Shown: positions 1 to 10,514, numbered from the stretch's first letter. The stretch: DNA of 64,000 nucleotides from Stenotrophomonas sp. Ste86 (GCF_024519465.1 NZ_JALJRW010000008.1:41565-105564), one strand, 5' to 3'. Program-made: numbers and translations. The notes: generated by a model from the sequence alone, not told the origin.

Positions 1-70
1 ATTGCAAAGTTGCGCGGATATGCCGGATTGGCGCAATATCATTGCGTCCATCTCATGTTGCGGAGCAGCA

Positions 71-553
71 ATGGCCGGAGATACCCAGTTCGACCGCACG
101 GATCTTCGCCTACTGGCAGAAATCCAGCAGCACGGCCGTGCCACCAACGCCGAGCTGGCCGTCCGGGTGAACCTGTCCCCGTCGGCCTGCCTGCGCCGCG
201 TGCAGCGCCTGGAAAGCGAGGGGGTGATTGCCGGTTACGGTGCGCGGCTGGAGCCACGCCTGATCGGCCTGGGCCTGCAGGCCTTCGTCCGCGTGCAGCT
301 GGAGAAGCACGACCAGCACGCCATCGGCGTGTTCGCCGACAGCGTCGTGGAATGGGATGAAGTGGTGGCCTGCCATGCGCTCACCGGCGACATGGACTAC
401 CTGCTGCACATCTACGTGCGCGACCTGGAGCATTTCTCCAGTTTCCTGCTCGACAAGCTGCTCAACGCGGCCGGCGTTGCCGACGTCAACTCCAGCTTCG
501 TGCTGCGCACGGTGAAGGACTTCCGCGCGCTGCCGCTGTCGCAGCTGGAGTAA
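71..553 (+). CDS. Lrp/AsnC family transcriptional regulator
   Basis: This 160-residue protein has the layout of an Lrp/AsnC (feast/famine) DNA-binding regulator. An N-terminal winged helix-turn-helix lies at about residues 8-55, with a recognition helix around SPSACLRRVQRLE. A C-terminal RAM ligand-binding domain follows, with the typical HALTGDMDYLL segment. Family members bind DNA as dimers or octamers and respond to amino acids; no ligand can be read from this sequence. I chose the ATG at 71 because the conserved family start (FDRTDLRLL) follows directly and a GGAG lies 5 bases upstream. An in-frame TTG at position 2 would add 23 residues unlike the family. Palindromes directly downstream probably end transcription. 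Confidence 0.9.
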   Translation: MAGDTQFDRTDLRLLAEIQQHGRATNAELAVRVNLSPSACLRRVQRLESEGVIAGYGARLEPRLIGLGLQAFVRVQLEKHDQHAIGVFADSVVEWDEVVACHALTGDMDYLLHIYVRDLEHFSSFLLDKLLNAAGVADVNSSFVLRTVKDFRALPLSQLE

Positions 554-557
554 TGCG

Positions 558-603
558 GATCGCAAACGCGATCACGTGGTGTAACCGACCGGCGGTCGGT
601 TAC
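558..603 (+). terminator. Two hairpins after the Lrp-family gene
   Basis: GATCGC and GCGATC pair across AAAC at 559-574. A second perfect palindrome, GTAACCGACC and GGTCGGTTAC with a GGC loop, spans 581-603. The second resembles a SMAG repeat stem but has GTAA instead of GTAG. Neither has a T-run, so the terminator role is inferred from position. Confidence 0.4.
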
Positions 604-618
604 ACGATCATTCCAACC

Positions 619-775
619 CGGTAGAGCAGACCGTTGGTCGACTGCGCGACCACCCCAACGCGGTAGAGCCGACCGTTGGTCGACTGTGCGACCACCCCAA
701 CCCGGTAGAGTCGACCGTTGGTCGACTGTGCGACCACCCCAACCCGGTAGAGTCGACCGTTGGTCGACTGCGCGG
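619..775 (+). repeat. 42-bp tandem array of four SMAG-like elements
   Basis: GTAG heads occur at 621, 663, 705 and 747, exactly 42 bases apart. Each is followed by a palindromic stem around GACCGTTGGTC and a spacer with GCGACCACCCCAAC. All four point the same way. The copies differ at a few bases (GCAGACC, GCCGACC, GTCGACC), so the array has begun to diverge. Confidence 0.85.
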
Positions 776-790
776 AAACCAACATCAGGA

Positions 791-816
791 GCAGCCGACC
801 AACGGTCGGCTCCACC
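791..816 (-). repeat. SMAG-like palindrome, inverted to the upstream array
   Basis: GCCGACC and GGTCGGC pair around AAC. The end reads CTCCAC where intact elements read CTCTAC, so the GTAG head is mutated to GTGG. It lies just past the stop codon of the patatin-like gene. Confidence 0.7.
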
Positions 817-828
817 GGCGGCGGGGCG

Positions 829-1827
829 TCAGCCCTCGCACTTCTCCTTGCGCCCCATCAGACGGCCCACGCGCGAGGGTGCATCACACTTGGGCTTGGG
901 CGGCGGCGGGGCGAGCGCGGCGGCGCGCGCGCGCTGCAACTGCTGCACCTTGGCGCGGATCTGCGGCATCACCGCCATCGCCGCTTTCTCGCCCTCCAGG
1001 ATCGCGTTGTTGCGCTGGCTGAAATCGGCCGCGCCAATGTCCAGCACCTTTGGCCGGATGATGATGTCCGCGCGCGCCAGTTCCTGCTCGCCCAGGCGCT
1101 GGCCCATGATCGAGATCGACTGGTTGACGATGCCGAGCATGCCGGTGGGCGCCTTGCCGCTGGCCTTGCTGGAGATGTCCACGGCGATCACGATGTCCGC
1201 GCCGAGCTGGCGCGCGGCATCCACCGGCACCGGGCTGACCACGCCGCCATCGATGTAGTTGCCCTTGCCGATCTTCACCGGCTCGAACACGCCCGGGATA
1301 CTGCTGGAGGCGCGCACCGCCTGGCCGGCGTTGCCGCGCACGAAGATCGCCCGGTCGCCGGTTTCCAGCTGGGTGGCCACCGCGGCGAACGGCTTGGCGA
1401 ACTTCTCGATCGGGCGGTTGCCGACCTGGGTGTTGACGTAGTCCTGCAGCTTCTGGCCCTGCACCAGGCCGCCGGAGAACAGGCGCACATCGCGGATGCT
1501 GGTCTCGTCCAGGGCCACTGCCTTGGACTGCATCTGGAACGCGTCCATACCGCTGGCATACAGCGCACCGACCACGCTGCCGGCACTGGTGCCCGACACC
1601 ACCACCGGCTCGAAGCCATTAGCCTCAAGCATCTTGATCACCCCGATATGCGCAAAACCCTTGGCCGCACCGCCACCCAGTGCGATGCCGATCTTGACCG
1701 GCTTGGCCTGCGCCACGGGCGTGGCCACCGGGGGCGGGGTCGGGCGGACCGGATCACCGCCGCAGCCGGCCAGCAGGCCGAGCAGGGCAACGGACAGCGT
1801 CAGGCGGGTACGGCGCAGTGATTTCAT
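829..1827 (-). CDS. Patatin-like phospholipase family lipoprotein (RssA-like)
   Basis: The protein has 332 residues. A lipoprotein signal ends in the lipobox LLAGC with Cys22, followed by a Pro-rich linker. A patatin domain follows: the glycine-rich oxyanion motif GGGAAKG at 51-57, the nucleophile elbow GTSAG with Ser81, and the catalytic Asp in an IDGG motif near residue 193. The Ser/Asp dyad is therefore complete and lipid acyl hydrolase activity is likely, at the outer or inner membrane. The C-terminus is rich in Ala and Pro and carries two Cys. The start at 1827 is the only one that gives an intact signal peptide; longer readings add non-conserved sequence. It is divergent from the TonB-dependent receptor gene. 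The natural substrate is unknown. Confidence 0.88.
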   Translation of the reverse strand: MKSLRRTRLTLSVALLGLLAGCGGDPVRPTPPPVATPVAQAKPVKIGIALGGGAAKGFAHIGVIKMLEANGFEPVVVSGTSAGSVVGALYASGMDAFQMQSKAVALDETSIRDVRLFSGGLVQGQKLQDYVNTQVGNRPIEKFAKPFAAVATQLETGDRAIFVRGNAGQAVRASSSIPGVFEPVKIGKGNYIDGGVVSPVPVDAARQLGADIVIAVDISSKASGKAPTGMLGIVNQSISIMGQRLGEQELARADIIIRPKVLDIGAADFSQRNNAILEGEKAAMAVMPQIRAKVQQLQRARAAALAPPPPKPKCDAPSRVGRLMGRKEKCEG

Positions 1828-2059
1828 CGGGGGTCTGCAGGTGAATAGGCAACGGAGGGCGCCAGCATACCGAAGCCACGGCGGGCCGGGCAGGACACGG
1901 CAGCGCTTATTCAGCGCCGCGCTGGCCCAGGCGACGACGGCGCGCATCGGAGGAGGCCTGCCGCGTGTGCGCTTCTGGCAACCATCAGGGAATCTGCGAA
2001 CCGCGTCCACCACAACATGGCCGAATCCTGCTAATGAATGACCGCAATTTGCGACGCTG

Positions 2060-2076
2060 TTGTTGTACTGCAACAA
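2060..2076. promoter_or_regulatory. Palindrome upstream of the TonB-dependent receptor
   Basis: TTGTTG and CAACAA flank a 5-base centre (TACTG), 50 bases before the receptor start codon, in the 298-base divergent spacer between the patatin-like gene and the receptor. The symmetry and position suggest an operator. No regulator is identified. Confidence 0.35.
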
Positions 2077-2125
2077 TTGTCTGGTAGCGCCGGTCCACCA
2101 CCCCTCCCAACACAGCCTAATCGCC

Positions 2126-4393
<2,268 letters not shown>

Positions 4394-4422
4394 TGCAACG
4401 TCACATGTCGTGAAAATCCAGG

Positions 4423-4453
4423 AACGGCGCGGAGAGATCCGCGCCGTTCTTCG
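4423..4453 (+). terminator. Rho-independent terminator of the receptor gene
   Basis: An 11-bp perfect stem (AACGGCGCGGA with TCCGCGCCGTT) and GAGA loop is followed by CTTCGTT. It sits 30 bases past the receptor stop codon. Confidence 0.75.
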
Positions 4454-4482
4454 TTGATGGCCTCCGCCATTTCGCCGCTTCG

Positions 4483-4509
4483 GTAGAGCCGACCCACGGT
4501 CGGCTCTAC
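4483..4509 (+). repeat. SMAG-like palindrome
   Basis: GTAGAGCCGACC and GGTCGGCTCTAC form a perfect 12-bp inverted repeat with a CAC centre. It lies between two convergent genes. Confidence 0.8.
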
Positions 4510-4540
4510 CGGTAACGCGCTGTCCCCTGCAGGCGTCGAC

Positions 4541-5392
4541 TCACAGCGCGCTCGCCGGCCGCACCTTCAACACCGCCTCTTCGGCAGCGCAATCCCGCGC
4601 GGAATGCAGCCCCGCCTTGCGTGCGGCGGCGATCTCCTTGCGCGCGGCCAGCAGGTCCTTGTTGAACGCGGCGTTGTCGTGCAGTCGTGCCACGGCGGCG
4701 GCGCCCATGAAGCGGCCCTCCAGGATGTCGCTCTGCCAGTGCACGTTGCACACCAGGCGGCTCTCGCCGTAGTTGCGGCCGCGCGCCTGGATGGCGTCGG
4801 CGCGATCGGGGACGATCTCGGACAGGATCAGCGCCCAGGTCCAGCCGATCGACGTGTGGCCGGACGGGTAGGAGCCATTGCCGCGCAGGTCCTTCTCGTC
4901 TTCCGGTGAGCAGGTTGGCTCGTTGTTGACCATGAACGGACGCGCGCGCTGGTAGTGCTTCTTGGCCGTGCGGGTGGCGGCACTGGCATCGATCCGGCTG
5001 CGCTCGAGCAGGCGGTACAACGCCGGGGTCTTCACTGCATCCACGTCCACGTCGATGGCGCAGGAGAACTGGTTGGCACCGGCCGGGAAGCCCAGTTCGG
5101 CGTCGCGATGGGCCTGCGCGAAGCGCGGGCTGCCGCGCAGCGCTCGGGCTTGGCGACTGACCTGTTCGTCCAGCGCGAAGCCGGCCGAACCGGCCGCCGG
5201 CGGTGCGGGCACCAGTGCCAGGCTGTCCGGCACGGCATCCGACGGCAGGTAGCCGGTCGCCTTGGTGGTCACCGAAGCTTCCACCGCCGTCGCCCCGGGC
5301 GCAGCCGTCGTCGCACAGCCTGCCAGGGTCGCCAGCAGGGCGGTGGCCAGCAGCGGGCGCAGAAGTGCAGGAGCGCGCAGGGACGAAGGCAT
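4541..5392 (-). CDS. Class A nonspecific acid phosphatase (PAP2 superfamily) lipoprotein
   Basis: The 283-residue protein carries a lipoprotein signal with lipobox LAGC at Cys26. The class A acid phosphatase signature is complete: KKHYQRARP near residue 144, GSYPSGHTS near 176, and SRLVCNVHWQSD near 207-218, the last two holding the catalytic histidines. Relatives such as PhoN/PhoC remove phosphate from many organic esters in the periplasm. The start at 5392 is preferred over an in-frame ATG at 5422 because it places a short basic n-region directly before the hydrophobic signal core. It is divergent from the lipase-like gene. Confidence 0.9.
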   Translation of the reverse strand: MPSSLRAPALLRPLLATALLATLAGCATTAAPGATAVEASVTTKATGYLPSDAVPDSLALVPAPPAAGSAGFALDEQVSRQARALRGSPRFAQAHRDAELGFPAGANQFSCAIDVDVDAVKTPALYRLLERSRIDASAATRTAKKHYQRARPFMVNNEPTCSPEDEKDLRGNGSYPSGHTSIGWTWALILSEIVPDRADAIQARGRNYGESRLVCNVHWQSDILEGRFMGAAAVARLHDNAAFNKDLLAARKEIAAARKAGLHSARDCAAEEAVLKVRPASAL

Positions 5393-5651
5393 CGGCAGGT
5401 CTCGAAGAGGGGAGAGCCGCATGATCGCAGCTTCACCTGGCCGCGACAGTGGCCGTTGGTCATGTGGCCAGATCCGGCACGGCCGGCGCTTGGATAACGG
5501 AAACCCGCTACTGGTTCACGGTTTTCAATGGAGGCGCGACATAGCTTCGCCAAAGGCGCCATCACTCGTCATATCTCTATGGATAGATGCACTACATGGC
5601 AACGCGGTAGCGCCGGTCATCAGGGGGATCACCTGCAAGGGAGCAAAACGG

Positions 5652-6533
5652 ATGCGAAGCAACGCGGGAAGGACGGGCGGTGGACTCGCCCTGGGCTTGA
5701 TGCTGGCGTGCGGGAGCGTGCACGCGGCCGATGTGGTGGGGGTGGCGTTCGTGCACGGCACCGGCAAACAGACCGATGCGCGCACGGACTACTGGCAACC
5801 GGCGATCATCGACACCGTGCGCCAGGGGCTGCCTGACAGCAGCAACTACACGGTGGTGAACTGCGATTTCGAACAATACATGTGGAAGCCCGAGGCGGCC
5901 GGCTGCCTGGCCGGGCAATTGACCAGCTTCATCAACACCCGGGGCATCACCAAGCTGGTGGTGATCACCCATTCCAACGGCGGCAACGTGGTGCGCTGGA
6001 TCCTGTCCAATCCCACCTACGACAGCCGCTATCCAAAACTGATCCAGACCATCAGCAAGGTCACCGCGCTGGCGCCGTCCTCGGCCGGCACGCCGCTGGC
6101 CGATGCCGCGCTCAACGGCAACACCTTCGAGACCTCGGTGGGCTGGCTGCTGGGCTACAAGAGCGATGCCGTGCGCCAGCAGCAGGTGGGGCACATGGCC
6201 ACCTACAACGCACAGAATCTGTACGGCACCGCCGGGCGGCCGGCGTTGCCGAAGACCTTCCGCGTGGTGGTCGGCTCGGACGTGGAATCGGCGGTGTGGG
6301 ACAGCAACAGCTACTGCGGTGGCTACGCGCAGAACGTGGGCCTGGAGTTCACCCAGAACTGGTTGAACAGCTGCTCCGACGGGTTCCTGGAATGCAGCAG
6401 CCAGAAGGCCGCCGGCAGCCTGTGGTTCACCGACAAGGCGCGCACCAAGGGCGCCGAACCGCTGAGCCACAACCAGAGCCGCCGCGAGTGCTTCGGCCTG
6501 GGCACGATCCTGCGCAACGACCTGACCCTGTGA
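5652..6533 (+). CDS. Secreted lipase-like alpha/beta hydrolase
   Basis: The protein has 293 residues. A signal peptide (about 1-25, ending SVHA) precedes an alpha/beta-hydrolase fold. The oxyanion segment is FVHGTGK (residues 33-39) and the nucleophile elbow reads THSNGG with Ser108, so the usual first Gly of GxSxG is replaced by Thr. Several Cys (VNCDF, SYCGG, NSCSD, LECSS, RECFG) suggest disulfides in the periplasm or outside the cell. AGGGAG lies about 8 bases before the chosen ATG. The next gene begins 10 bases after the stop, so the two form an operon. Substrate unknown; a triacylglycerol or ester lipase is the best guess. Confidence 0.75.
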   Translation: MRSNAGRTGGGLALGLMLACGSVHAADVVGVAFVHGTGKQTDARTDYWQPAIIDTVRQGLPDSSNYTVVNCDFEQYMWKPEAAGCLAGQLTSFINTRGITKLVVITHSNGGNVVRWILSNPTYDSRYPKLIQTISKVTALAPSSAGTPLADAALNGNTFETSVGWLLGYKSDAVRQQQVGHMATYNAQNLYGTAGRPALPKTFRVVVGSDVESAVWDSNSYCGGYAQNVGLEFTQNWLNSCSDGFLECSSQKAAGSLWFTDKARTKGAEPLSHNQSRRECFGLGTILRNDLTL

Positions 6534-6543
6534 GGAGTACACC

Positions 6544-7752
6544 ATGACGTCAAGACTGATGATTGCCGCCGCCGTCGCCGCGGCGATGGTGGCACTGCCC
6601 CTGCAGGCCGCACAGCCGCTGCTGCCGGCGCGCAGCAGCGACCAGGTGGCACCGCGCGTGGAAACCGCGCCGCTTTCCGGCGATGCCATCGAACGTGCGC
6701 CGGTGACCTTTGCCTGGGCGCTGGATCCGACGCAGGCATTGGCCGCCCCCGCCCCGTTCGTGGCCAGCAGCCGCAGCTACTGGGAGATGGTGGACGCCGC
6801 CACGTTGCAGCGTGGCCTGGACCTGCCGCTGACCGCGCCCGATGCGGTGATCCAGGTCAGCCCGGTACAGGGCGCGCGCGCACTGGCGCCGGAGCAGTGG
6901 GAGGTCCGCGATCCGGCCGGGGTGCTGGCGGTGGACAAGGTGGTCGACGCGCAGCAGTTGCGTGCCGCGGGCATGCGCGTGGGGCAGGGCAGCGCGATGG
7001 TGCGCACTGGCAGCAGCGCGGCGGTGGGTAACTACCGGTTGCAGAGCGCGCAGGCCCAGGGCCGCTACGTGGTGCAGGTGCTGGAACCCAACAGCACGGT
7101 TGCACTGCAACTGCAGGCCGACCGCCAGCAGGTGCTGGCCGGCGGCAGCGTGGCGCTGACCGCGCGGTTGCTCGATGACGGCGGCAGCGCCGCACTGGCC
7201 ACCGGCCGGGCCGCCGCACGCGCGCTGCCGGCCGGCGGCGAGGCATTGCTGGTGGCGCCGGACGGGCGCAGCTGGCCGGTGCCGCTGGTGGCCGGCAAGG
7301 ACGGCCTGCGCGCGCGCGTGACGATTCCGCAGGACATCGGCCGGGTGCAGGGCTTGTGGGAACTGCAGGCATTCGTCAGCGCCAACGGGGTGCAACGCGA
7401 TGCCAAGGTCGCCTTCGCCGTGGCCCAGCCGACCGCGCGCTTCAGTGGTCAGGTCGCGGTGGACAGTGCCCGTCGTGCGGTGTCGCTGCCGCTGCAGATC
7501 GGTGCACAGGGGCGGTACGAGGCACGCGGCACGCTCTATGCCACCGGTCCGGATGGCCAGTTGCACCCGGTCGCGCAGGCGCACAGTGCGGCGTGGTTCG
7601 ACAAGGTCGGCAGTGCCCAGCTGCAGTTGCCGTTCGCCAGCGTCGCACTGCCACGCGGGTATGCGGCACCGTTCGAACTGCGTGACCTGCAGTTGCAGGA
7701 CCAGGGGCGGATGGCGCCGATCGAGTCGCGCGCGGTGGCGGTGAAGTTCTAG
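6544..7752 (+). CDS. Secreted DUF4785-type protein, partner of the lipase-like hydrolase
   Basis: The 402-residue protein has a Sec signal peptide (about 1-23, LPLQAAQ) and no membrane segment. The rest looks like beta-rich, Ig-like modules: an N-terminal part to about residue 170, then repeats of Gly/Val-rich strands with phrases such as GLWELQAFVSANG and FELRDLQLQDQG. It matches my memory of the DUF4785 proteins of xanthomonads, whose role is not known to me. The 10-base gap and the GGAG-containing spacer (TGAGGAGTACACC) tie it to the hydrolase, which suggests a chaperone, foldase or co-secreted accessory role. That role is inference. Confidence 0.6.
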   Translation: MTSRLMIAAAVAAAMVALPLQAAQPLLPARSSDQVAPRVETAPLSGDAIERAPVTFAWALDPTQALAAPAPFVASSRSYWEMVDAATLQRGLDLPLTAPDAVIQVSPVQGARALAPEQWEVRDPAGVLAVDKVVDAQQLRAAGMRVGQGSAMVRTGSSAAVGNYRLQSAQAQGRYVVQVLEPNSTVALQLQADRQQVLAGGSVALTARLLDDGGSAALATGRAAARALPAGGEALLVAPDGRSWPVPLVAGKDGLRARVTIPQDIGRVQGLWELQAFVSANGVQRDAKVAFAVAQPTARFSGQVAVDSARRAVSLPLQIGAQGRYEARGTLYATGPDGQLHPVAQAHSAAWFDKVGSAQLQLPFASVALPRGYAAPFELRDLQLQDQGRMAPIESRAVAVKF

Positions 7753-7760
7753 GCAAGGCG

Positions 7761-7791
7761 GGCGACGGAGGCGATGGCCTCCGTCGCCTTT
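7761..7791 (+). terminator. Terminator hairpin after the DUF4785 gene
   Basis: A perfect 12-bp stem, GGCGACGGAGGC with GCCTCCGTCGCC around GATG, is followed by TTT. It lies 8 bases past the stop codon. Confidence 0.75.
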
Positions 7792-7792
7792 G

Positions 7793-7868
7793 GTAGAGCC
7801 ACGCCATGCGTGGCTGCCTTGCGTCCAGCGCCCGTGCACCCGCCAGCCACGCATGGGGTGGCTCTACC
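7793..7868. repeat. Inverted pair of SMAG-like palindromes
   Basis: A forward element starts GTAGAGCCACGC at 7793 and a reverse element ends GTGGCTCTAC at 7867. Their stems use the GCCACGC/GCGTGGC sequence type. A decayed third copy (CAGTCACGCATGGGTG) follows near 7890. Confidence 0.75.
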
Positions 7869-7913
7869 GTTCGGGGTTCGTGCACCCTGCCAGTCACGCA
7901 TGGGTGCGGGCGT

Positions 7914-8744
7914 TTATCCGGCGAAGGCGCTCAACCTGCCTTCGTGTTCGATCACCTGGATCGGTCCGCCGAATACCTCCGTTAGCGGCGCGTCGCGCAG
8001 CAGGTCGTGCCGGCTGCCGTCGGCGAGGATCCTGCCGCCGCGCAGCAGAATCACCCGTTCGATCTCGGGGATGATCTCTTCGATGTGGTGGGTCACCAGC
8101 ACCAGGGTGATGCCTTCGGCGGCCAGCCTTCGCAGGGTGGCGATCAGGTGCTGGCGGGCGATCAGGTCCAGCCCGGTCGACGGCTCGTCCAGCAGCAGCG
8201 CCTGCGGCCGGTTGACCAGCGCACGGGCGATCAGCACGCGCCGGGTTTCACCGGCCGACAGTTCGGCATAGCCGCGCTGCAGCAGCGGTAGCGCGCCGGT
8301 CAGCGTCAGGGTTTCACGCACCCGTTCGCGCATGACGTCGGTGACGTCGCGGAAGGCGGGCACCACGAAGCTGGCGAAGAAACCCGACAGCACCGCTTCT
8401 TCCACGGTCAGTCCCGGCATGTCGGCCAGGTTGCTGCTGAGGTCGCCGGTGACGATGCCCAGCTGCGCGCGCAGGCGGTCCACCTGCCAGCGGTTCTGTC
8501 CGAGCACGCGCACCGCCACGCTGCCGTCGGCATGCGCCAGCGGGTACAGCTCGCGGGTGATCAGCTTGATGAAGGACGACTTGCCACAGCCGTTGGGGCC
8601 CAGCAGCGCGGTGTGCTGGCCCTGGGCGATGCGCAGGCTGAGGTCGTGCAGAACCCGGACCTGGCCACGGATCACACAGGCGCGGTCCAGCTCGATCAGG
8701 GGGGCGTGGGTGGCGCCGGGCGCCAGGGAGGCTGCAACTGTCAT
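7914..8744 (-). CDS. ABC transporter ATP-binding protein
   Basis: This 276-residue ATPase has Walker A GPNGCGKSS (about residues 50-58), signature LSAGE (in place of LSGGQ, near 160), Walker B LLLDEPSTGLD (about 180-190) and the H-loop VTHHIEE. It resembles the YlmA/FecE-like soluble ATPases. No permease or binding protein is nearby, so the substrate cannot be given and it may work with a distant partner. The ATG at 8744 fits the family start; upstream ATGs at 8840 and 8837 add residues without similarity. It is divergent from the desaturase gene. Confidence 0.85.
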   Translation of the reverse strand: MTVAASLAPGATHAPLIELDRACVIRGQVRVLHDLSLRIAQGQHTALLGPNGCGKSSFIKLITRELYPLAHADGSVAVRVLGQNRWQVDRLRAQLGIVTGDLSSNLADMPGLTVEEAVLSGFFASFVVPAFRDVTDVMRERVRETLTLTGALPLLQRGYAELSAGETRRVLIARALVNRPQALLLDEPSTGLDLIARQHLIATLRRLAAEGITLVLVTHHIEEIIPEIERVILLRGGRILADGSRHDLLRDAPLTEVFGGPIQVIEHEGRLSAFAG

Positions 8745-8893
8745 GAATGCGGGGGCATGCTCACGAAGAGGGGAAACAACTGAATGACTGCGCAAAAATC
8801 GCATCAGATGGATGAAGTTTGCAACGTCAGGCCCCATCATGTCCGAAGGTGTACCCGTTTCCTTGCTGGCCGCCCGCGGCCCGGAGTCCTGCG

Positions 8894-10096
8894 ATGCTCG
8901 ATACGCTCCTCAACTTCCTGACCGGCGGCCTCGTTGGCCTCGGCTGGTGGGGCATGGCGCTGGTGCTGCTGGTGTTCACCCAGCTGACCATCTTCGCCGT
9001 CACCCTGTACCTGCATCGCAGCCAGGCGCACCGTGGCGTGGATTTCCACCCGGTCATCGCGCACTTTTTCCGCTTCTGGACTTGGCTCACCACCTCCATG
9101 ATCACCAAGGAGTGGGTGGCGATCCATCGCAAGCACCACGCCAAGGTGGAAACCGACGAAGACCCGCACAGCCCGGTCACCAAGGGCATCGGCATGGTGT
9201 TCTGGCGTGGCGTGGAGCTGTACCGCGAAGCTCGCGCGATGCGTGCGGACATCGAGCAGTACGGCCGTGGCGCCCCGGACGACTGGATCGAGCGTCACCT
9301 GTACACCCCCCACGCCAACCTCGGCCCGGTCGCGTTGCTGGCCATCAACAGCCTGCTGTTCGGCCTGCCCGGTGTCGCCCTGTGGGCGATCCAGATGGCG
9401 TGGATCCCGTTCTGGGCCGCCGGTGTGGTCAACGGGCTCGGCCACTGGTGGGGCTATCGCAACTTCGAATCGGCCGATACCTCGACCAACCTGACCCCGT
9501 GGGCGTTCTGGATCGGCGGCGAAGAGCTGCACAACAACCACCATGCCTTCCCGAGCTCGGCGCGTTTCTCCATGCGCCGCTGGGAGTTCGACATCGGCTG
9601 GGCCGCCATCCGCGGCCTGCAGGCGCTGCGCCTGGCCAAGGTGCTGCGCGTGGCACCGTCCATGGACGTGCGCCCTAACATCACCGTGCCGGATGCTGAA
9701 ACCCTCAAGGCCCTGTTGTCGCACCGCTTCCAGGCGATGACCGACTACCAGCGCAACGTGTTCGTCCCGGCCCTGCGCGAAGAGGCGTCGATGGCCGGCG
9801 CCAAGCTGCGCAAGCTGCTGCCGCGCCGCATGCGCCGTGGCCTGGTCAACGATGGCCGCTGGCTCAAGCCCGATTGCCGCGCCCAGCTCAGCACCTGGGT
9901 GGAACAGCGCCCGCGCATCCGCGTGCTGGTCGAGCACCGCGCGCGCCTGGCGGCCCTGCTGGAAGCGCGCGGCAACGACGCCGCCGAACGCCTCAAGCTG
10001 CTGCAGGCCTGGTGCCACGAAGCCGAGGCAAGCGGCATCGCCGCGCTGCAGGCCTATGCCGCACGCCTGAAGGGCTATGCACTGACGGCGCACTGA
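8894..10096 (+). CDS. DesA-type fatty acid desaturase
   Basis: The 400-residue integral membrane protein carries the three histidine boxes of the membrane desaturases: HRSQAH near residue 40, HRKHH near 78 and HNNHH near 213. These bind the di-iron centre that inserts a cis double bond, usually at delta-9 of acyl chains. Hydrophobic segments lie at about 15-38 and 145-190. The C-terminal 150 residues are helical and basic, longer than the minimal desaturase, with no recognised domain. The chosen ATG (8894) starts the MLDTLLNFL segment. A perfect terminator hairpin follows at 10128. Confidence 0.87.
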   Translation: MLDTLLNFLTGGLVGLGWWGMALVLLVFTQLTIFAVTLYLHRSQAHRGVDFHPVIAHFFRFWTWLTTSMITKEWVAIHRKHHAKVETDEDPHSPVTKGIGMVFWRGVELYREARAMRADIEQYGRGAPDDWIERHLYTPHANLGPVALLAINSLLFGLPGVALWAIQMAWIPFWAAGVVNGLGHWWGYRNFESADTSTNLTPWAFWIGGEELHNNHHAFPSSARFSMRRWEFDIGWAAIRGLQALRLAKVLRVAPSMDVRPNITVPDAETLKALLSHRFQAMTDYQRNVFVPALREEASMAGAKLRKLLPRRMRRGLVNDGRWLKPDCRAQLSTWVEQRPRIRVLVEHRARLAALLEARGNDAAERLKLLQAWCHEAEASGIAALQAYAARLKGYALTAH

Positions 10097-10127
10097 CCGG
10101 TGCGCCGGTCTGCACCCGATGCCTGTG

Positions 10128-10154
10128 AAAAACGCCGCCGCGTGCGGCGTTTTT
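10128..10154 (+). terminator. Perfect terminator overlapping the next gene's start
   Basis: AAAAACGCCG pairs with CGGCGTTTTT over 10 bp around a 7-base loop CCGCGTG. The A-tract and T-tract make it bidirectional in form. The loop contains the likely GTG start codon of the EF-hand gene (10142-10144). Confidence 0.8.
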
Positions 10155-10471
10155 CCTGCCTGGCCCTGCTGCTCGCCGCCACCGGTGTGCAGGCACAGGT
10201 CGCCGATACCGGCAGCTACCTGCAGCGCATGGACACCGACGGTGATGGCCGTGTCAGCGTCGAGGAATACGTGCAGTGGATGATGTATGCCTTCCAGCGC
10301 ATGGACCGCAACGGCGATGGCGTGCTCAGCGCTGATGAACTGCCCGGCGGCAAGGGTCCCCCGATCACCCGCGAACAGCAGCGGCAGACCCTGATCCAGC
10401 GGTTCCATAAGCAGGATGCCACTGGCGACGGGTATCTGAGTGCCAAGGAACTGGCCGCGCCGCCGCGTTGA
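10142..10471 (+). CDS. Secreted EF-hand protein with three calcium-binding loops
   Basis: From the GTG at 10142 the protein has 109 residues, with a signal peptide (RRFSCLALLLAATGVQA, cut near residue 18) and three canonical EF-hand loops: Asp31-Glu42 (DTDGDGRVSVEE), Asp55-Glu66 (DRNGDGVLSADE) and Asp92-Glu103 (DATGDGYLSAKE). All keep the D-x-D/N/T-x-D-G pattern and terminal Glu, so calcium binding is likely, in the periplasm or outside the cell. An in-frame GTG at 10100 would lengthen the n-region by 14 residues; no in-frame ATG precedes the first loop. The start lies inside a terminator hairpin, which is odd. Confidence 0.75.
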   Translation: MRRFSCLALLLAATGVQAQVADTGSYLQRMDTDGDGRVSVEEYVQWMMYAFQRMDRNGDGVLSADELPGGKGPPITREQQRQTLIQRFHKQDATGDGYLSAKELAAPPR

Positions 10472-10502
10472 TTGCCTCGCGCCCAGTCTGTCGCCGGCTC
10501 GC

Positions 10503-10508
10503 TAGAAT
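10503..10508 (+). promoter_or_regulatory. -10 element for a probably leaderless mutM
   Basis: TAGAAT ends 6 bases before the mutM ATG, so transcription would start at or next to the start codon. No Shine-Dalgarno sequence is present. Confidence 0.45.
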
Positions 10509-10514
10509 CTCCCC

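Noticed and set aside
619..816. The regular 42-bp repeats as a CRISPR array
   Set aside because: Units are palindromic with constant spacers, and no cas gene is present. The 55-bp and 47-bp arrays fail for the same reason.
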